Origin: Topomyia yanbarensis
Lineage: Eukaryota; Arthropoda; Insecta; Diptera; Culicidae
Length of the DNA stretch: 64,000 nt
Direction: 5' to 3'
Assembly (NCBI RefSeq): GCF_030247195.1
Contig: NC_080672.1
Coordinates: forward strand, 393,097,037-393,161,036
Part shown: piece after piece, positions 23,934 through 33,719 of the stretch
How the letters are laid out: each line of letters begins with the position of its first letter
Position numbering within the stretch: position 1 is the stretch's first letter
Made by a program: the position numbers and the translations under genes
The notes under the pieces: generated by a model
What the model saw: the letters and a program-made list of their open reading frames with translations, nothing else
What the model was told of the DNA's origin: nothing
Databases searched by the model: none

Positions 23934-24125
23934 TCACTGATCTTTTAAACGTGTCGACAAATCTTCCGCTTGCCCGTTTGATCGTGGGTGGTACGGTGCT
24001 GTAGTAATGTAGTTGACACCATTCTCTAAGTAGAACTTGTCGAATTCGGCACTGGCGAACTGTGGACCATTGTCGCTAACCCGTGCTTCAGGCATACGTA
24101 GCCGGGCAAACAAGCCGCGAAGCAT
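23934..24125 (-). pseudogene. gypsy integrase core remnant
   Basis: RVSDNGPQFASAEFDKF and ITTAPYHPRSNGQAEDLSTR show the second Asp (SDNGP) and the Glu (NGQAE) of the integrase DDE triad. The zinc-binding N-terminus and first Asp region upstream are scrambled. Confidence 0.75.
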
Positions 24126-24828
24126 GTTGATGGTAGTGAAGCAGTAGTTGATTTGGTTTTGACTATTTCAACCCACTTGGAGTAGGGATCGACGCTCAGT
24201 AGAAAATATCCTCCTTCAATCGGTCCAGCATGTTCTATGTGCTACTACGGATATGTTGGTTTTGGCTACGACAGCGGTGCGGATCTTGGTGGGCTTTTAG
24301 CTACTGCTGTGCAATGATGGCAGAAACTGATGTGAGCCACGATGTCCACATCCAGCGACGGCCAGTAGGCATAGCTATGCGCAATTGCTTTCAACGCTGC
24401 ATTTCTGGATGACCTTGGTAAAGATGATGCAGACAACACTTTCGGAAACTCGATGGGATCACCAGACGCTCATCGAACATGATGCAACCTTGAACGGTCA
24501 ATAGGGAATCTCGGCGATCGTAGAAGCATTTGATCTCCCGACGTGTGATAGTGGATTTTAATCGGGGTCAACCTTCTTGGATGAAGCGGTAGATTTTTCC
24601 GAGATCTGGATCGTAATGTGTTGCATGTTGAATCATCTTGAAGCTGAGCGCATCGATCGAACTTGTTGATAGAGCCATGACGTCCTTTTCCAGCACAACA
24701 CTAGTGACCACAATGTCCTCTTCCTGCTTGACCTGGTGCTCAATCAGCCGCGACAGTACATTTGCATTTCCGAATTTATCTGTGTTGACGTAGACGATCT
24801 TGAAGTCATACATCAGCAGCTGTAGCGC

Positions 24829-25155
24829 TCATCGTTGTAATCGATTGGCTCTGTAGATGGGAATTCCTTTTTTCGATACGAAGATCCGAAGTAACGGAGC
24901 ATGATCCGCCTGCAACGTAAATTTTCGACCGAAAACCATTTTATGGAATTTGGTTACGGCGAATATTATCGCAAGTCCTTCGCGATCTGGTTGGCTGTAT
25001 GCTTGCTCAGCTGAAGTTAACGCTCTGGATGCATGCTGGACAATTTTGGTAGATCCGTCCGGGAATTTGTGGTTTATCGTGGCTCCGATTCCAATGGAAG
25101 ATGCATCCGCCGAAACAATGACTTCGAGTGCCGGAATATAGTGCGTAAGTAGCAA
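24829..25155 (-). pseudogene. gypsy RNase H domain
   Basis: SADASSIGIGATI, ASRALTSAEQAYSQPDREGL and FTLQADHAPLLRIF are the classic RNase H/tether segment of gypsy Pol. The downstream fragment VYVNTDKFGNANVLSRL (24568-24813) matches the usual IxYxxGxxNxxADxLSRL line and leads toward integrase. Confidence 0.75.
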
Positions 25156-25199
25156 GTCGGACGACAGAATAATTTTGAAGTTCTCGAAGGCTTGTTGAC

Positions 25200-25670
25200 C
25201 TTCGGACTACCATTCCATTCTTGAGCAGATCATCGAGTGGATATCTAAGCGTTCGCATGATAGGGACAAACTTACCGTAATAATTTATTTCCCCTAGGAA
25301 GAAACGCACTCCTGAAACGTCCGTTGGAGCTGGCATGTCACGGATCACTTTTATTTTGGCCGGATCCGGACGTAGGCCATGTTTATCGATAAGGTGACCA
25401 ACGCATTTGATTTGCTGCTGGTCAAACGAACACTTCTCCGTCTTGATAGTGAATCCATATTCTTGTCGGCTATGGAGAACTTTCGCAAGATTCCGCTGAT
25501 GATCCTCTTGGTCTACACCACCAACTAAGACATCGTCGAGATAGCCTGACGTGTGGCCTCCAGGCGCTGCTTTAACTCCCGGCAGAAGTCGGTTGTATCG
25601 GTAGAGCCCCTTGTGCGTATTGATAGTGAGCATTTCTCGGGATTCCTCAGGTACCTCAACTGGAGAAATG
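25200..25670 (-). pseudogene. gypsy reverse transcriptase, palm and connection
   Basis: Contains the catalytic YLDDVLVGG, followed by HLIDKHGLRPDPAKIKVIRD and FFLGEINYYGKFVP. Between GVKAAPG and YLDD about 30 residues are missing compared with usual Mag RT, so the active site could not fold normally. Confidence 0.75.
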
Positions 25671-25678
25671 CGTCAGAG

Positions 25679-25912
25679 CAGTGATTCTCAAATTGGGGTC
25701 CGCGGGCCTCTAGGAGGCCGTGAAGTCGTTGCTGGGGGTCCGCGAAGAAAAATGTATTTTCCGAGAGCATATTGAAAATTCAAGTCTTGTTACCTAACAA
25801 CAAACTAAAAATAACATATTTATAGCATACAAAATCGATGTTTATCCGTGTTGGTCAGCAGCCAAGATGATTTCTAAAGGGTCCGTGGTACGAAAAAGGT
25901 TGAGAACCGCTG
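25679..25912. mobile_element. hAT-type MITE inserted in the gypsy RT
   Basis: Termini CAGTGATTCTCAAATTGGGG and, inverted, CAGCGGTTCTCAACCTTTTT. This is the CAGNGGTTCTCAA pattern of hAT non-autonomous elements. Flanking 8-mers CGTCAGAG and TGTCAGAG differ at one base and are the target duplication. It interrupts the reverse transcriptase reading frame. Confidence 0.85.
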
Positions 25913-26318
25913 TGTCAGAGAGATCAACTTGACTAAATACCTTACAATTTGCCAGCTTCGCGGAGATGTCTTGCGACAGCGGGAGAGGATACTGGTGCGG
26001 CTGTAGTGCGTCGTTCAACCCTGTTGAATAATTATTTCTCACGACTATATGAGCTGCCCACTCCGAGTACTCAACTGGTGTTATGATTCCAGCATTTTCC
26101 AAACGGTCCAACTTTTCATCGACAATCTTGTACATCGCATACACTACTGGTCCCTTCGGTCGGAATACAGGCTTTGCTTCTTCCTTCAATGTGAGGCGCA
26201 CCTTTGCCTTAGTACACACTCCCGGAGCATCGTTGAAAACTGTCGGGAAGGCCTGCTTGAGGATGCTGATCACTGTAGACGAACTGTTGATATGATTGCA
26301 GAAGCTGTCCATTGGCAT
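25913..26318 (-). pseudogene. gypsy reverse transcriptase, N-terminal part
   Basis: FNDAPGVCTKAKVRLTLKEE, PVFRPKGPVVYAMYKIVDEK, LENAGIITPVEYSEWAAHIV and YPLPLSQDISAKLANCKVFS are canonical for the fingers of a Ty3/gypsy reverse transcriptase. The sequence breaks at VDLSD, where a 234-bp MITE is inserted, so the palm continues on its other side. Confidence 0.8.
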
Positions 26319-26337
26319 CGACCAGAAGTTGAATTGA

Positions 26338-26529
26338 TCATCTCAACCCATGTAAATTAAGATGTTTCACCACGTAACAACGGGCCTGATGTTTCACGCC
26401 TTTGATGCAAAACTTGCATGTACACTCAAACTCAAATTTTAGCGGCTTTCCGGATGCAGTTGAAGCTTCGATCGTCGCTAGACTTGATGTAGGTCGACCG
26501 ATCTCACACCAGGTTTTCTCGGAAATCAT
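26338..26529 (-). pseudogene. gypsy protease-region remnant
   Basis: Reads SEKTWCEIGRPTSSLATIEA, then LKFEFECTCKFCIKGVKHQA, consistent with the segment around the retroviral-type protease of Mag elements (WxxIGxP and FxCxxxFxxKG patterns). The catalytic D[ST]G is not in the visible fragment. Confidence 0.5.
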
Positions 26530-27238
26530 ACTGATGTTCGATGCCGTATCCGCACACGAACACTAGACACTTAAAATGCTGCTCGGTTAATGTGCCTAGT
26601 GCAAACTCGACACGCAGTTTGAAGTCTTCGGTGGCATGCTTAGCGACTTGCAAGCACCGATAGCGTCTACTCAGTACGGATTCCGTTACGGTTTCCGCAA
26701 AACTAACATCCTTTGGAAGCTTTGGGAGAATATAGCTGGTGTAGCGTTCGTGTTCCATCGGTCCTATTTTACGGAGGAGTAAACGCACTTTTGCATCGTC
26801 ATCAACACGAACTGCACCTTTAGCAAACAAATTCTAATAGTGAACAAAGCAGCCAGCAAAAGTGACGTTTGCATCCGGCTCATATCGAAACTCCTGTATG
26901 TTGCTTGAGTCTAATATTTGCTCCGGATTCGATGGTGGTTGTTGGCTCATTGCCGACAGCATCGTTTGAACGAATACTTGCTGCTGCTGTTGGGGCTGCT
27001 GGAAAAAGTGAAAACATTGCCCAACAAACTCGTTCGATATTGTGATCTGCTGCGGATGGTATTGCCGCTGGGTCTGCTGATGGGAATTCGACTGGAAACG
27101 AGGATGTCCTGATGGAAGCAACGGATGACGGAGAATCGGGTTCGATGACTGCTGCTGATGCACACCCACCGGTGGGAAAAGATTCTCAGCCGCTGGATCT
27201 TGCTGCTGCCCATTCATCGCAATTGAATGTGGATGCAA
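26504..27238 (-). pseudogene. gypsy gag-like remnant
   Basis: The first part is very Gln-rich (HPHSIAMNGQQQDPAAENLF, FFQQPQQQQQVFVQTMLSAM), ending with a broken FAGCFVHY. The second reads MFAKGAVRVDDDAKVRLLLR and GPMEHERYTSYILPK, typical of Mag-type Gag-Pol N-termini. A stop and frame change separate the two. Gag would package element RNA. Confidence 0.6.
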
Positions 27239-27514
27239 CCGATCACCCCCGAACCCGATCGGAATGATATAACAAGATTATAACAGAATGCAATTTTCGT
27301 AGTAAACTGTGCTATTAATCTGGTCTCGTTAGTAGTTAAAATAACAGAAAATTATAACTAGTAACAGTGCGAGATATAGTTTTGAAATGTTTCTGTTATG
27401 TGTTTCTGATCGGGAATTGTTGCCTTCTATTCTTCTACTCTTCCTTGCAGGAAACGCTTTACTCGCTGTTTCTCGTAGCTTTAATTAAATCTCACGTTTC
27501 TCGTCGCCACTTTT

Positions 27515-27680
27515 ACGGTCGCGGTTGTCGGTAACCAAGACACGTCTAAAGAATAAAAACGCGACGTAATATATAAAATAACGAATTAAAATATATTAAC
27601 TTAAAGATTAGCCGCATCGCACTCGGTCCCGTACTGACTGACAGGTTATGTGTATCCGGCTATTGACTAATCCATGTGCA
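27515..27680 (-). repeat. gypsy 5' LTR remnant
   Basis: Shares CTGACAGGTTATGTGTATCC and GGTTGTCGGTAACCAAGACACGT with the other end of the element at 23041-23100. The two shared blocks are about 115 bp apart here but adjacent there. The minus strand continues into GTGGCGACGAG, a plausible primer-binding site. Confidence 0.55.
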
Positions 27681-27967
27681 AATGTGTTAGTGCGAGATTG
27701 AGGTTAAATCGGGTGGAATTTTTGCCAAATGAGGTTAAATCAGATGGCGAATTGAAAACATAGCGTTATATCAGGATGATATATAAAGGGTGGGAGCATT
27801 TTCGGGTTGTGACTGTGTTTGTGATCGTCGTGAAAACGGTTGGAATTGTGTGACGTCATAACACCCATAACAGCAAGAAAACATTGGAAAATTTTCAGAT
27901 TTGTTTAGTGATTAGTAAAAATATTATACTCTGACAAGAAATTTTAACTTTATTGATTTCTCTAAAA

Positions 27968-28430
27968 TCAGTTTCGGAAATGTTTAATTTTTTTATCATT
28001 GTTTCGCACTACAGCACCTCGTTTATCAGATTGATTTTTGTTTAGTTTTGTCTTAAGATACTTCTGTTCTTTAATATTCTTCTTTATGCTCCTTACACGA
28101 ATATTTATTTTCGTTTTTGTGAAGTGTTTGATGACTTTCTCATTGATGTGGGGAAACTTGTCCTGCAGTACTTTTGTAGTTATCTCTTTTTTATGTTGCT
28201 TAAATCCAGAGCTATGAACATTATGAAGATTGTTGAATACCGAATCCATATTTCTTGCATCTTTTAACCAATCTTCTGATGGTTGCATCAATCCACCGTG
28301 CGACAATTCCATTACGTAGTCGTTATTAGCTGATTCACCCAGTTCCTCAATTTTGTGCGTATATGACCCGATCTGAGAATGATTATGCTTGAGCGATCGA
28401 GCGACGAATCCCATGGCATAAGAAAATCCA
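27968..28430 (-). pseudogene. P-element transposase C-terminal remnant
   Basis: FSYAMGFVARSLKHN, then HGGLMQPSEDWLKDARNMDS, FPHINEKVIKHFTKTKINIR and VRSIKKN resemble the C-terminal end of P/THAP9-type transposases (GGL-PS, then a helical basic tail). It is out of frame with exon 2, so it is not translated unless spliced differently. Confidence 0.55.
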
Positions 28431-28988
28431 TCTTTTTCTTCAGTTGATGGTGTTTTTGCTCCTGAAAGTACGTTGTTCTAAGATCTGCCAGTTGTTGCTG
28501 GAGTCGGAATATTTCTGCTCTTTGCGTGTCTAGCTCGGTTGGTTTAAAGCTTGTTAGGTGTGCCGAATCAACGATTATACTCCGATTGGAAATTTTATAC
28601 GGTTGAGCATACGTGTGGTCGAATCTTTGTAGCATACAGGATGATGCAATGGAGGTGGTGCTGTTAATGGCTGAAAGATCATGTGACAACTGGTTATCTC
28701 CGTGCTCTAAGCCAACATGTTTTTCGGGAGATTTATTAATCATTCTCTTCACATCATCGTTATGATCTGTACACCGCACTTCAATAGAACTGCCATTGAA
28801 ACACAAATCGTCAAAACCAGCAAACGGTGGTGATTCTAGAGAGTAGGCCATTGGTAACATCCTCTTTGAGTCAGTATTTTCAGCACTTTCTGCTTTCATC
28901 AAATCTGCTATTATTGCTATTCTTGATTTTTTTGCAGCACGCTCGGAGCGCTTCGAGACTTTTACCGGCTTTCGAATCGTCGGAATAG
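28430..28988 (-). pseudogene. P-element transposase exon 2 (basic, coiled-coil)
   Basis: Begins after an acceptor actatttcag. The split codon with exon 1 gives Ala, then IPTIRKPVKVSKRSERAAKK, DLMKAESAENTDSKRM and a possible coiled coil RAEIFRLQQQLADLRTTYF. Frame is continuous with the THAP exon. At about 28430 it meets sequence that belongs to the transposase C-terminus in another frame, so an internal deletion removed the catalytic and GTP-binding middle and shifted the frame. As read, the product would end shortly after, in WVNQLITTT. Confidence 0.65.
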
Positions 28989-29044
28989 CTGAAATAGTAC
29001 GTACTAATTCATATTTTGATAAACAAACAAAACAAGAAACATAC

Positions 29045-29294
29045 CTTGTTTAATCAATATTCTGCGAAAGTTAATCTGACCCATTGCTTCCTGCAGTGCA
29101 GGATTCCGCTCGAAGCTCTCGACGATGAAATGCTTTGAGCAAATGAAAAATTTATTCTTCGTATTAGATGGCAGGCGGCAGAACCGGATCCACTTTTTCC
29201 GCCGATCATTACGTATCAGGCACATATGAAATGATACGGACTTTGTAGCCGTCTTTTTGTTGTTTGTTGCACAATCTGGCACCGCACACTTCAT
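29045..29294 (-). CDS. P-element THAP DNA-binding exon
   Basis: Starts MKCAVPDCATNNKK, giving the C-x4-C pair of a C2CH THAP zinc finger, then RKKWIRFCRLP, ICSKHFIVESFERN (the C and H of the finger plus the F) and a basic tail. The ATG lies about 210 bp inside the element's right end. The exon ends at a GTATGT donor (29044-29039) after ...IKQ plus one base. THAP domains bind the transposon ends in P transposases. I treat it as part of the transposon and not as a host gene because it lies between the P-type TIRs. Confidence 0.8.
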
Positions 29295-29570
29295 TGGTGT
29301 TTTTTAGAACGTGATACTATAACAACGTATGAAATCACTTTTTTTCCAAATTTATCCTCCTTTAGATACAAAACAGTTTAGGACGGATCAGTAAACAAAG
29401 AGCATATGACGACACACTTTTTTGCTTTTTTCTGATTTCGCGAAAAAATTGACAACCGCACCACTACATATACAAATGCTCCCACCCTTTAATATACCAT
29501 CCTGGCGTTATATGTATGTTGCTTATACACATTGCGAGTGTGTTGGTATCCCAGGCGTCGTTTGAGACAA

Positions 29571-29908
29571 TTAGGTTCTCTACTGAAACAGTTAACTTTA
29601 CTTTTCTTGACAGCTCGCTTGTATTGTTTACATAGACTTAGAAAAATTTGTGGACGACTAGATTCGCTCGAAGCAAATCGTAAAGCATTTTTCTAAGTTC
29701 ATGTTAACATTAATGAACGCTGACGTCACAAATGAACTCGAGTGTTCATTTTTGACAGTTCGCTTGTACTATTTACATGGACACAGAAAAATTCTTTACG
29801 ATTCGCTTCGAGCGAATCTAGTCGTCCACAAATTTTTCTAAGTCCATGTAAACAGTACAAGCGAGCTGTCAAGAAAAGTGAGGTTAACTGTTTCAGTAAA
29901 GAACCTAA
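29571..29908. repeat. Foldback MITE
   Basis: TTAGGTTCTCTACTGAAACA at the left is inverted as TTTCAGTAAAGAACCTAA at the right, and pairing continues (TTTGTGGACGACTAGATTCG versus CGAATCTAGTCGTCCACAAA) over about 130 bp per arm around a small centre. Confidence 0.8.
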
Positions 29909-29910
29909 TA

Positions 29911-30039
29911 CAGAACTTAGAAAAATTCTTTGCGAATTGCGTCGAGCGAATTTAGTTGTCTACATTTTTTAAATCCGTTTGAAAAGTACTAGTGAACTGT
30001 CAAGAAAAGTGAGGTTAACTGTGTCAGGAAAGAACCGAA
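29911..30039 (+). repeat. Third arm of the foldback MITE
   Basis: Directly repeats the right arm (ACTTAGAAAAATTCTTTG, GCGAATTTAGTTGTC, AAGAAAAGTGAGGTTAACTG, AAAGAACC), diverged by about 10-15 per cent by eye. It ends about 50 bp from the SLO2 exon at 30089. Confidence 0.7.
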
Positions 30040-30088
30040 TGAAGGATCATTCTGTTTGATCCTTAACATACAATGTAAACAAGCATAC

Positions 30089-30274
30089 CTCCAATCCAAT
30101 GCTTCCGTTGAGGGCAATCTTGATCGGGTTGCTGTGATTCGTCGCCTGCATCAGAGTCGCGAAGTGACTGATTCCGATTTCCTCCAGCGATGATTTCCGT
30201 CTGCCCGTGTTTCCGATGTTCGGCAGTCCCTGTCGCAGCGAGTTCGATCGCCTCAGCAGGATGTCACTGTCGAT
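30089..30274 (-). CDS. slo2: SLO2 channel, C-terminal tail exon
   Basis: A 62-codon, phase 0/0 exon reading IDSDILLRRSNSLRQGLPNI, NTGRRKSSLEEIGISHFATL and ending IKIALNGSIGLE. Acceptor ttttacag, donor GTATGC. It lies in the distal cytoplasmic tail and carries RRSNS and RRKSS motifs of the kind recognised by basophilic kinases; that reading is inference. A foldback repeat begins only about 50 bp beyond the donor, at 30039, so this exon is squeezed between a 58-bp intron and a 7.6-kb intron of transposons. Confidence 0.86.
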
Positions 30275-30332
30275 CTGTAAAACAAAAATGTAAATAGGGT
30301 GAGCTATTCCTGCTGGTGGAACGGCCACTTAC

Positions 30333-30621
30333 CCGTAGAGAGTTGCTCCGTCCCCTCATCTGTCCCATTGCATTAGGACTATCTGGAAGAGACAAAGAAT
30401 TCGATTTTGTTGTGACCAGCGGGGGAGCTCGTGGCGTTACGTAACCTGACATCGGCTGAGGGCCACCAATGGTGTTCAGACCGATGCCTGATCCACGCCG
30501 GGAACCGGCCGCCGCTGCTGCCAGATTGATATTGGAGCAGAATGATATGTTGGATTTGCGGCGCGAATTGTGCCGCTCGAACGTTTTCTGGGCGGAGAAT
30601 GGCGACGGGCGTACGAGGTAT
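30333..30621 (-). CDS. slo2: SLO2 channel, post-RCK2 C-terminal exon
   Basis: The exon begins by completing the split Ile codon and reads YLVRPSPFSAQKTFERHNSR, then RRKSNISFCSNINLAAAAAG, a Gly/Ser/Pro-rich stretch and GRSNSLR at the end. YLVRPSP closes the last RCK2 strand; the rest is cytoplasmic tail. Acceptor cctccgcag, donor GTAAGT. It contains RRKS and RGRSNS motifs that resemble basophilic kinase sites. A pyrimidine-rich tract ending in CCAG inside the exon could act as a cryptic acceptor, but the frame runs through, so I keep one exon. Introns on both sides are short (72 and 58 bp), typical of dipteran genes. Confidence 0.88.
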
Positions 30622-30693
30622 CTGCGGAGGATCGGAAAAAGGAAATCGATTCTCAATCATATGAATGACATTGAAGACAAAAAAGAAACTCAC

Positions 30694-30899
30694 ATAATAT
30701 CGCCCTCCTCCAGCTTCAAGTCGCACGACGGGTTGATGATCACGTAGGACAGATTGTTCCGCTTTTCACTGACATCGTCGTAGTCTATGCTCGGCAGGTT
30801 CAGGGATTCCATGCGACTTCGGACCAGGTTCGCTATCTCCGCCCGTTCGATCTGCTGCATGTGATTGTCGCGCGCTTCGTCGGCCATGTTTATCGAGTA
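30694..30899 (-). CDS. slo2: SLO2 channel, end of RCK2 domain
   Basis: Exon starting YSINMADEARDNHMQQIERA, followed by EIANLVRSRMESL, IDYDDVSEKRNNLSYVIINP and LKLEEGDI. The closing pattern (DYDDVSEK, SYVxINPS, LExxDIxYLxRP) is the conserved end of RCK2 in vertebrate Slack/Slick, so this is the strongest evidence for the gene's identity. The acceptor is gaaacacag and the donor GTGAGT. The exon contributes 68 codons plus 2 nt (AT), completed by A from the next exon to give Ile. Upstream lies a 15.4-kb intron full of transposable elements; downstream the intron is only 72 bp. Confidence 0.92.
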
Positions 30900-32284
30900 C
30901 TGTGTTTCGGGTCGGATTTCCCCGTTCGGGAAAGGCCACCCGAGAGGGATTAAATTGATTCATTACACGCACCCAAACACCCGCACACAGAGACACAAAT
31001 CGAACACGCGAGGGGGAAAAGGAAGAAAAAAAAATAATTCATTTAATTAGTTCAATTTGATTCTCATTCACTGAGAAGAGCACGACATCGGCAGGGTAGG
31101 GTAATTAGAGCTATCAAAAATCCGAGGGGGAGAAAGGTGCACTATTTAGGGTGAGCAGTTAAACCTAGTGTTTTAGCTGTACACGTAGTTAGTAGCAGTT
31201 TTCTTTTTTTTATTAATTGTTTAAACAGATAAAAGTAACAACACAAAACGGTACAAAAAACCCTACAAAAAATTAACAAACGTGTTTAGCATTCATTCAC
31301 ACGGATAGACACGAATGGCTAAAAGGTCTGACCGAAGTCTTCGCTTCGGGCAGTCTCCTTAAACTCCTACTAACAGTGTCTATGATCATACATTGCCAAT
31401 TTTGTTTAGCCTACTGCGTACGGACCCGATTAGTAGAAGCTTGTTAGATTCGTACGGAATTTGAGCCATTCCTAGTTAGAGCAGTAGCACTTTTTCCATT
31501 CCAATCAAAAATTTTGTAAGAGGATGCACTAGTCAGTTGATGTGATCACATGAATCAGTGTGTATGTTGGTGGAAGTGTGCTGTCAATAAATTCTTGAAG
31601 GGAACAACACAATTATTGCCAATCTGTGGATGAGTTTTTATATTCAAATTGTACGGATGAGACTCTATCAAAACTAACAGCATTTCAACAGTTTGATTCC
31701 AATGAGTATTGAGCAAGAGAGCTTTAGCACTAACTATTTCTACTGAGTCATTCATGGTACAAACTTAGATTATTAGTATTAACGAAAACTAGCGTGTTTT
31801 ACCATTTTTTAAATAAAATCATTGTTAAATGTAACAGTCTTATTAGATTAAAGATACGTACGTTTTTTTTTGTCTGAGTTTTATAAGGGACGGACCGAAC
31901 CCCTCAGGAAAACAAAAATCAGGAAAAGAGGCATTCTCATTCACAGCAAAAGTGCAATTTAGTTGGTGTAGCATTATTTGTGTGCATACTTACCCTTGGC
32001 AAGGCTTGTAAAATCTGAGTTATGTCTGTTAGTGGGTGGTTGTTGAACGTTGTAGGTTTTTTCTTTCTAAATTGTAGTTGGTTTGGGGTTGCGACGGTGC
32101 AGTATATGCATATTTGTGTTTTGAGTTGGTGGGTGCTTGGTGCATTTTGATAGTGCCAGTAAAATATCGAGAATTGTTTGTTCTAAGGGAGTTTTAAGCA
32201 TTTAAGATTAAAGTCGGGGTCAGCGACACATTTTTAGCCCGAGTGGGTAGTAAAATGAACATAGGGTGGGGTATATCATAACGC
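30900..32284. other. Intron sequence, no feature
   Basis: AT-rich start of the 15.4-kb SLO2 intron. The branch/acceptor side near 30900-30920 is a normal acceptor. Nothing else is recognisable. Confidence 0.5.
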
Positions 32285-32406
32285 CCAATTTCTTCACTTG
32301 AATGAAAACTGGTTTTGGTTGAAAACCGGTTTTCGCCTAATTGGCCACCAGCAACCCGAAAACTGGTTTACAGCGAAAACCGGTTTTCATCCAATGAAGA
32401 AATTGG
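32285..32406. repeat. Short foldback built of GAAAACYGGTTTT units
   Basis: CCAATTTCTTCA at the left is inverted at the right as TGAAGAAATTGG. Between them four copies of the near-palindrome GAAAACYGGTTTT/GAAAACTGGTTTA occur. Arms are about 48 bp. Confidence 0.7.
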
Positions 32407-32892
32407 CCGTAAATGATTTGTTGTATTTTCGTAATACGTTTGTATTGCAGTCACATAAATTCACTTTCGCTGCGTTTGTATAAATGAAATCGTCGTACAT
32501 CGAGAGTGTTAGGCGCAAGCATTTCAAATTTTAGGTTTGTTTCAATCTTGCTAGTGGGTAATTAATTAATGGCGGATATAGTTATACCTCTTTTCGAGAG
32601 CGACACTTAATGTAGTATTTTTTGATAATCTGACGAAATAAATATTGTTTTATTTTATGAGATTTTCCTTAAAGAAAATTACATATTTTATTTCTAAAAG
32701 TGTTCATAACTTCGACCGAGATGAGATATTGCAAAAGTTAATGCGGGAAAATTTCGTACCATGAAGCAATCCAACCGTATATCCCAGAAGATTCGTTTTT
32801 AGAAATTTATTTGAAAATTTATCAATGAAAAAAATATTTTGGCAGAACATCCTATTAGGTGAATCAGAAGCAAAGGTGAGAAAACATCGGTT

Positions 32893-33400
32893 GAGTACCG
32901 GTCAGGCATTGCATTTATCGCTCATATGAGTAAATGCGCCCGGATAGTTTGCTACTGCGACAATAAAAACTCACATTTTCACACGAAAAGTTATTGGCAC
33001 TCATACAACTTCTCCGGATAAATACAACGTGTTATTTCTCCGGATAAAGAAAACAGCCGGAGAATGAGTGAATGAGTTTATCACGGTATCCTTTTTTCGC
33101 TCGCTGCTTTCCTGTCGTTATTCCAAAACACGAACAAACAAGTCTATCATATTTCTTTGCCGCTTTTCTTTGTAATTAAGTGTATTTCTTGAAGTTTTTA
33201 TTTATTTCCACGAAATAAAATTTTATCATCTTCTCCGGTGAGATGGAAAAAGTCAAATAAATTTTATCCGGAAAATCATTCTCACGCTGTTTGTGGAGAC
33301 GAAGAATTTTGCGACTCATCCTACCTCGGAAAAGTTGGACATCGGATAAGCTTCTTCTCGCGTGAGTGAGAGATAATTACAATGCCTGGTACCGGTGCGA
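32893..33400. repeat. Possible MITE with ACCGGTCAGGCATT ends
   Basis: ACCGGTCAGGCATT near 32898 and AATGCCTGGTACCGGT near 33381 are inverted but with an indel. Interior repeats CTTCTCCGGATAAA and related units. Weakly supported. Confidence 0.35.
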
Positions 33401-33438
33401 CTAACCGAATATCCACACATCTTTACGTTTGGGTATGA

Positions 33439-33719
33439 TACAGACGTGATTCGCTGGTGGGGTCACACCTCTGTCCAACTAACGAATTTGATTCGTTTGT
33501 TGGACCGACTGACAGATGTCAAAAACTCTCCAAAGGAGAAGTTAGTAGTGTTATTGCATCTATTCACATGTGTAATAATTGTCAGAATGATTGTCAAAGT
33601 AAATTTGACATAAGATTTTGACATTCAGGTGCTTTTTAGTTGGACAACGGTCTAACTAGCGGAGGTCCAACAAAAAGCGGCCCAGTTAAAAAATGTCCAA
33701 CCAGCGAATCACGACTGTA
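33439..33719. mobile_element. TA-flanked MITE
   Basis: TACAGACGTGATTCGCTGGT at the left and ACCAGCGAATCACGACTGTA at the right form inverted termini including a TA, consistent with a Tc1/mariner-type MITE. It holds GTCCAACTAACGAATTTGAT-type internal repeats. Confidence 0.7.

Larger units (their letters stand above)
23037..27680 (-). mobile_element. Degenerate Ty3/gypsy (Mag-like) LTR retrotransposon
   Basis: Minus-strand order is 5' LTR remnant (about 27515-27680), gag (27238-26504), protease region, reverse transcriptase (26318-25200), RNase H (25155-24829), integrase remnant (about 24125-23934), Pol C-terminus (23736-23190) and 3' LTR remnant (23037-23165). Every domain is frameshifted or deleted, so the copy is dead. 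It sits in the last intron of the SLO2 gene in the same orientation as the gene. Confidence 0.8.
27772..29504 (-). mobile_element. Internally deleted P-element-family transposon
   Basis: 1733-bp element with about 31-bp terminal inverted repeats (CAGGATG, a short variable AT stretch, then AAAGGGTGGGAGCATTT at both ends). Flanks share GCGTTATAT (27763-27771 and 29505-29513), compatible with the 8-bp duplication of P elements plus one chance match. It encodes a THAP domain on the minus strand and lies in the last SLO2 intron next to the gypsy copy. Confidence 0.85.

Noticed and set aside
29004..29294. THAP ORF as a host THAP-domain gene
   Set aside because: It sits between P-type terminal inverted repeats with flanking direct repeats and is followed by transposase-like exons.
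30385..30420. Additional small intron inside the 30333-30621 exon (CCAG acceptor-like tract)
   Set aside because: The frame is open throughout, and no matching good donor exists upstream.
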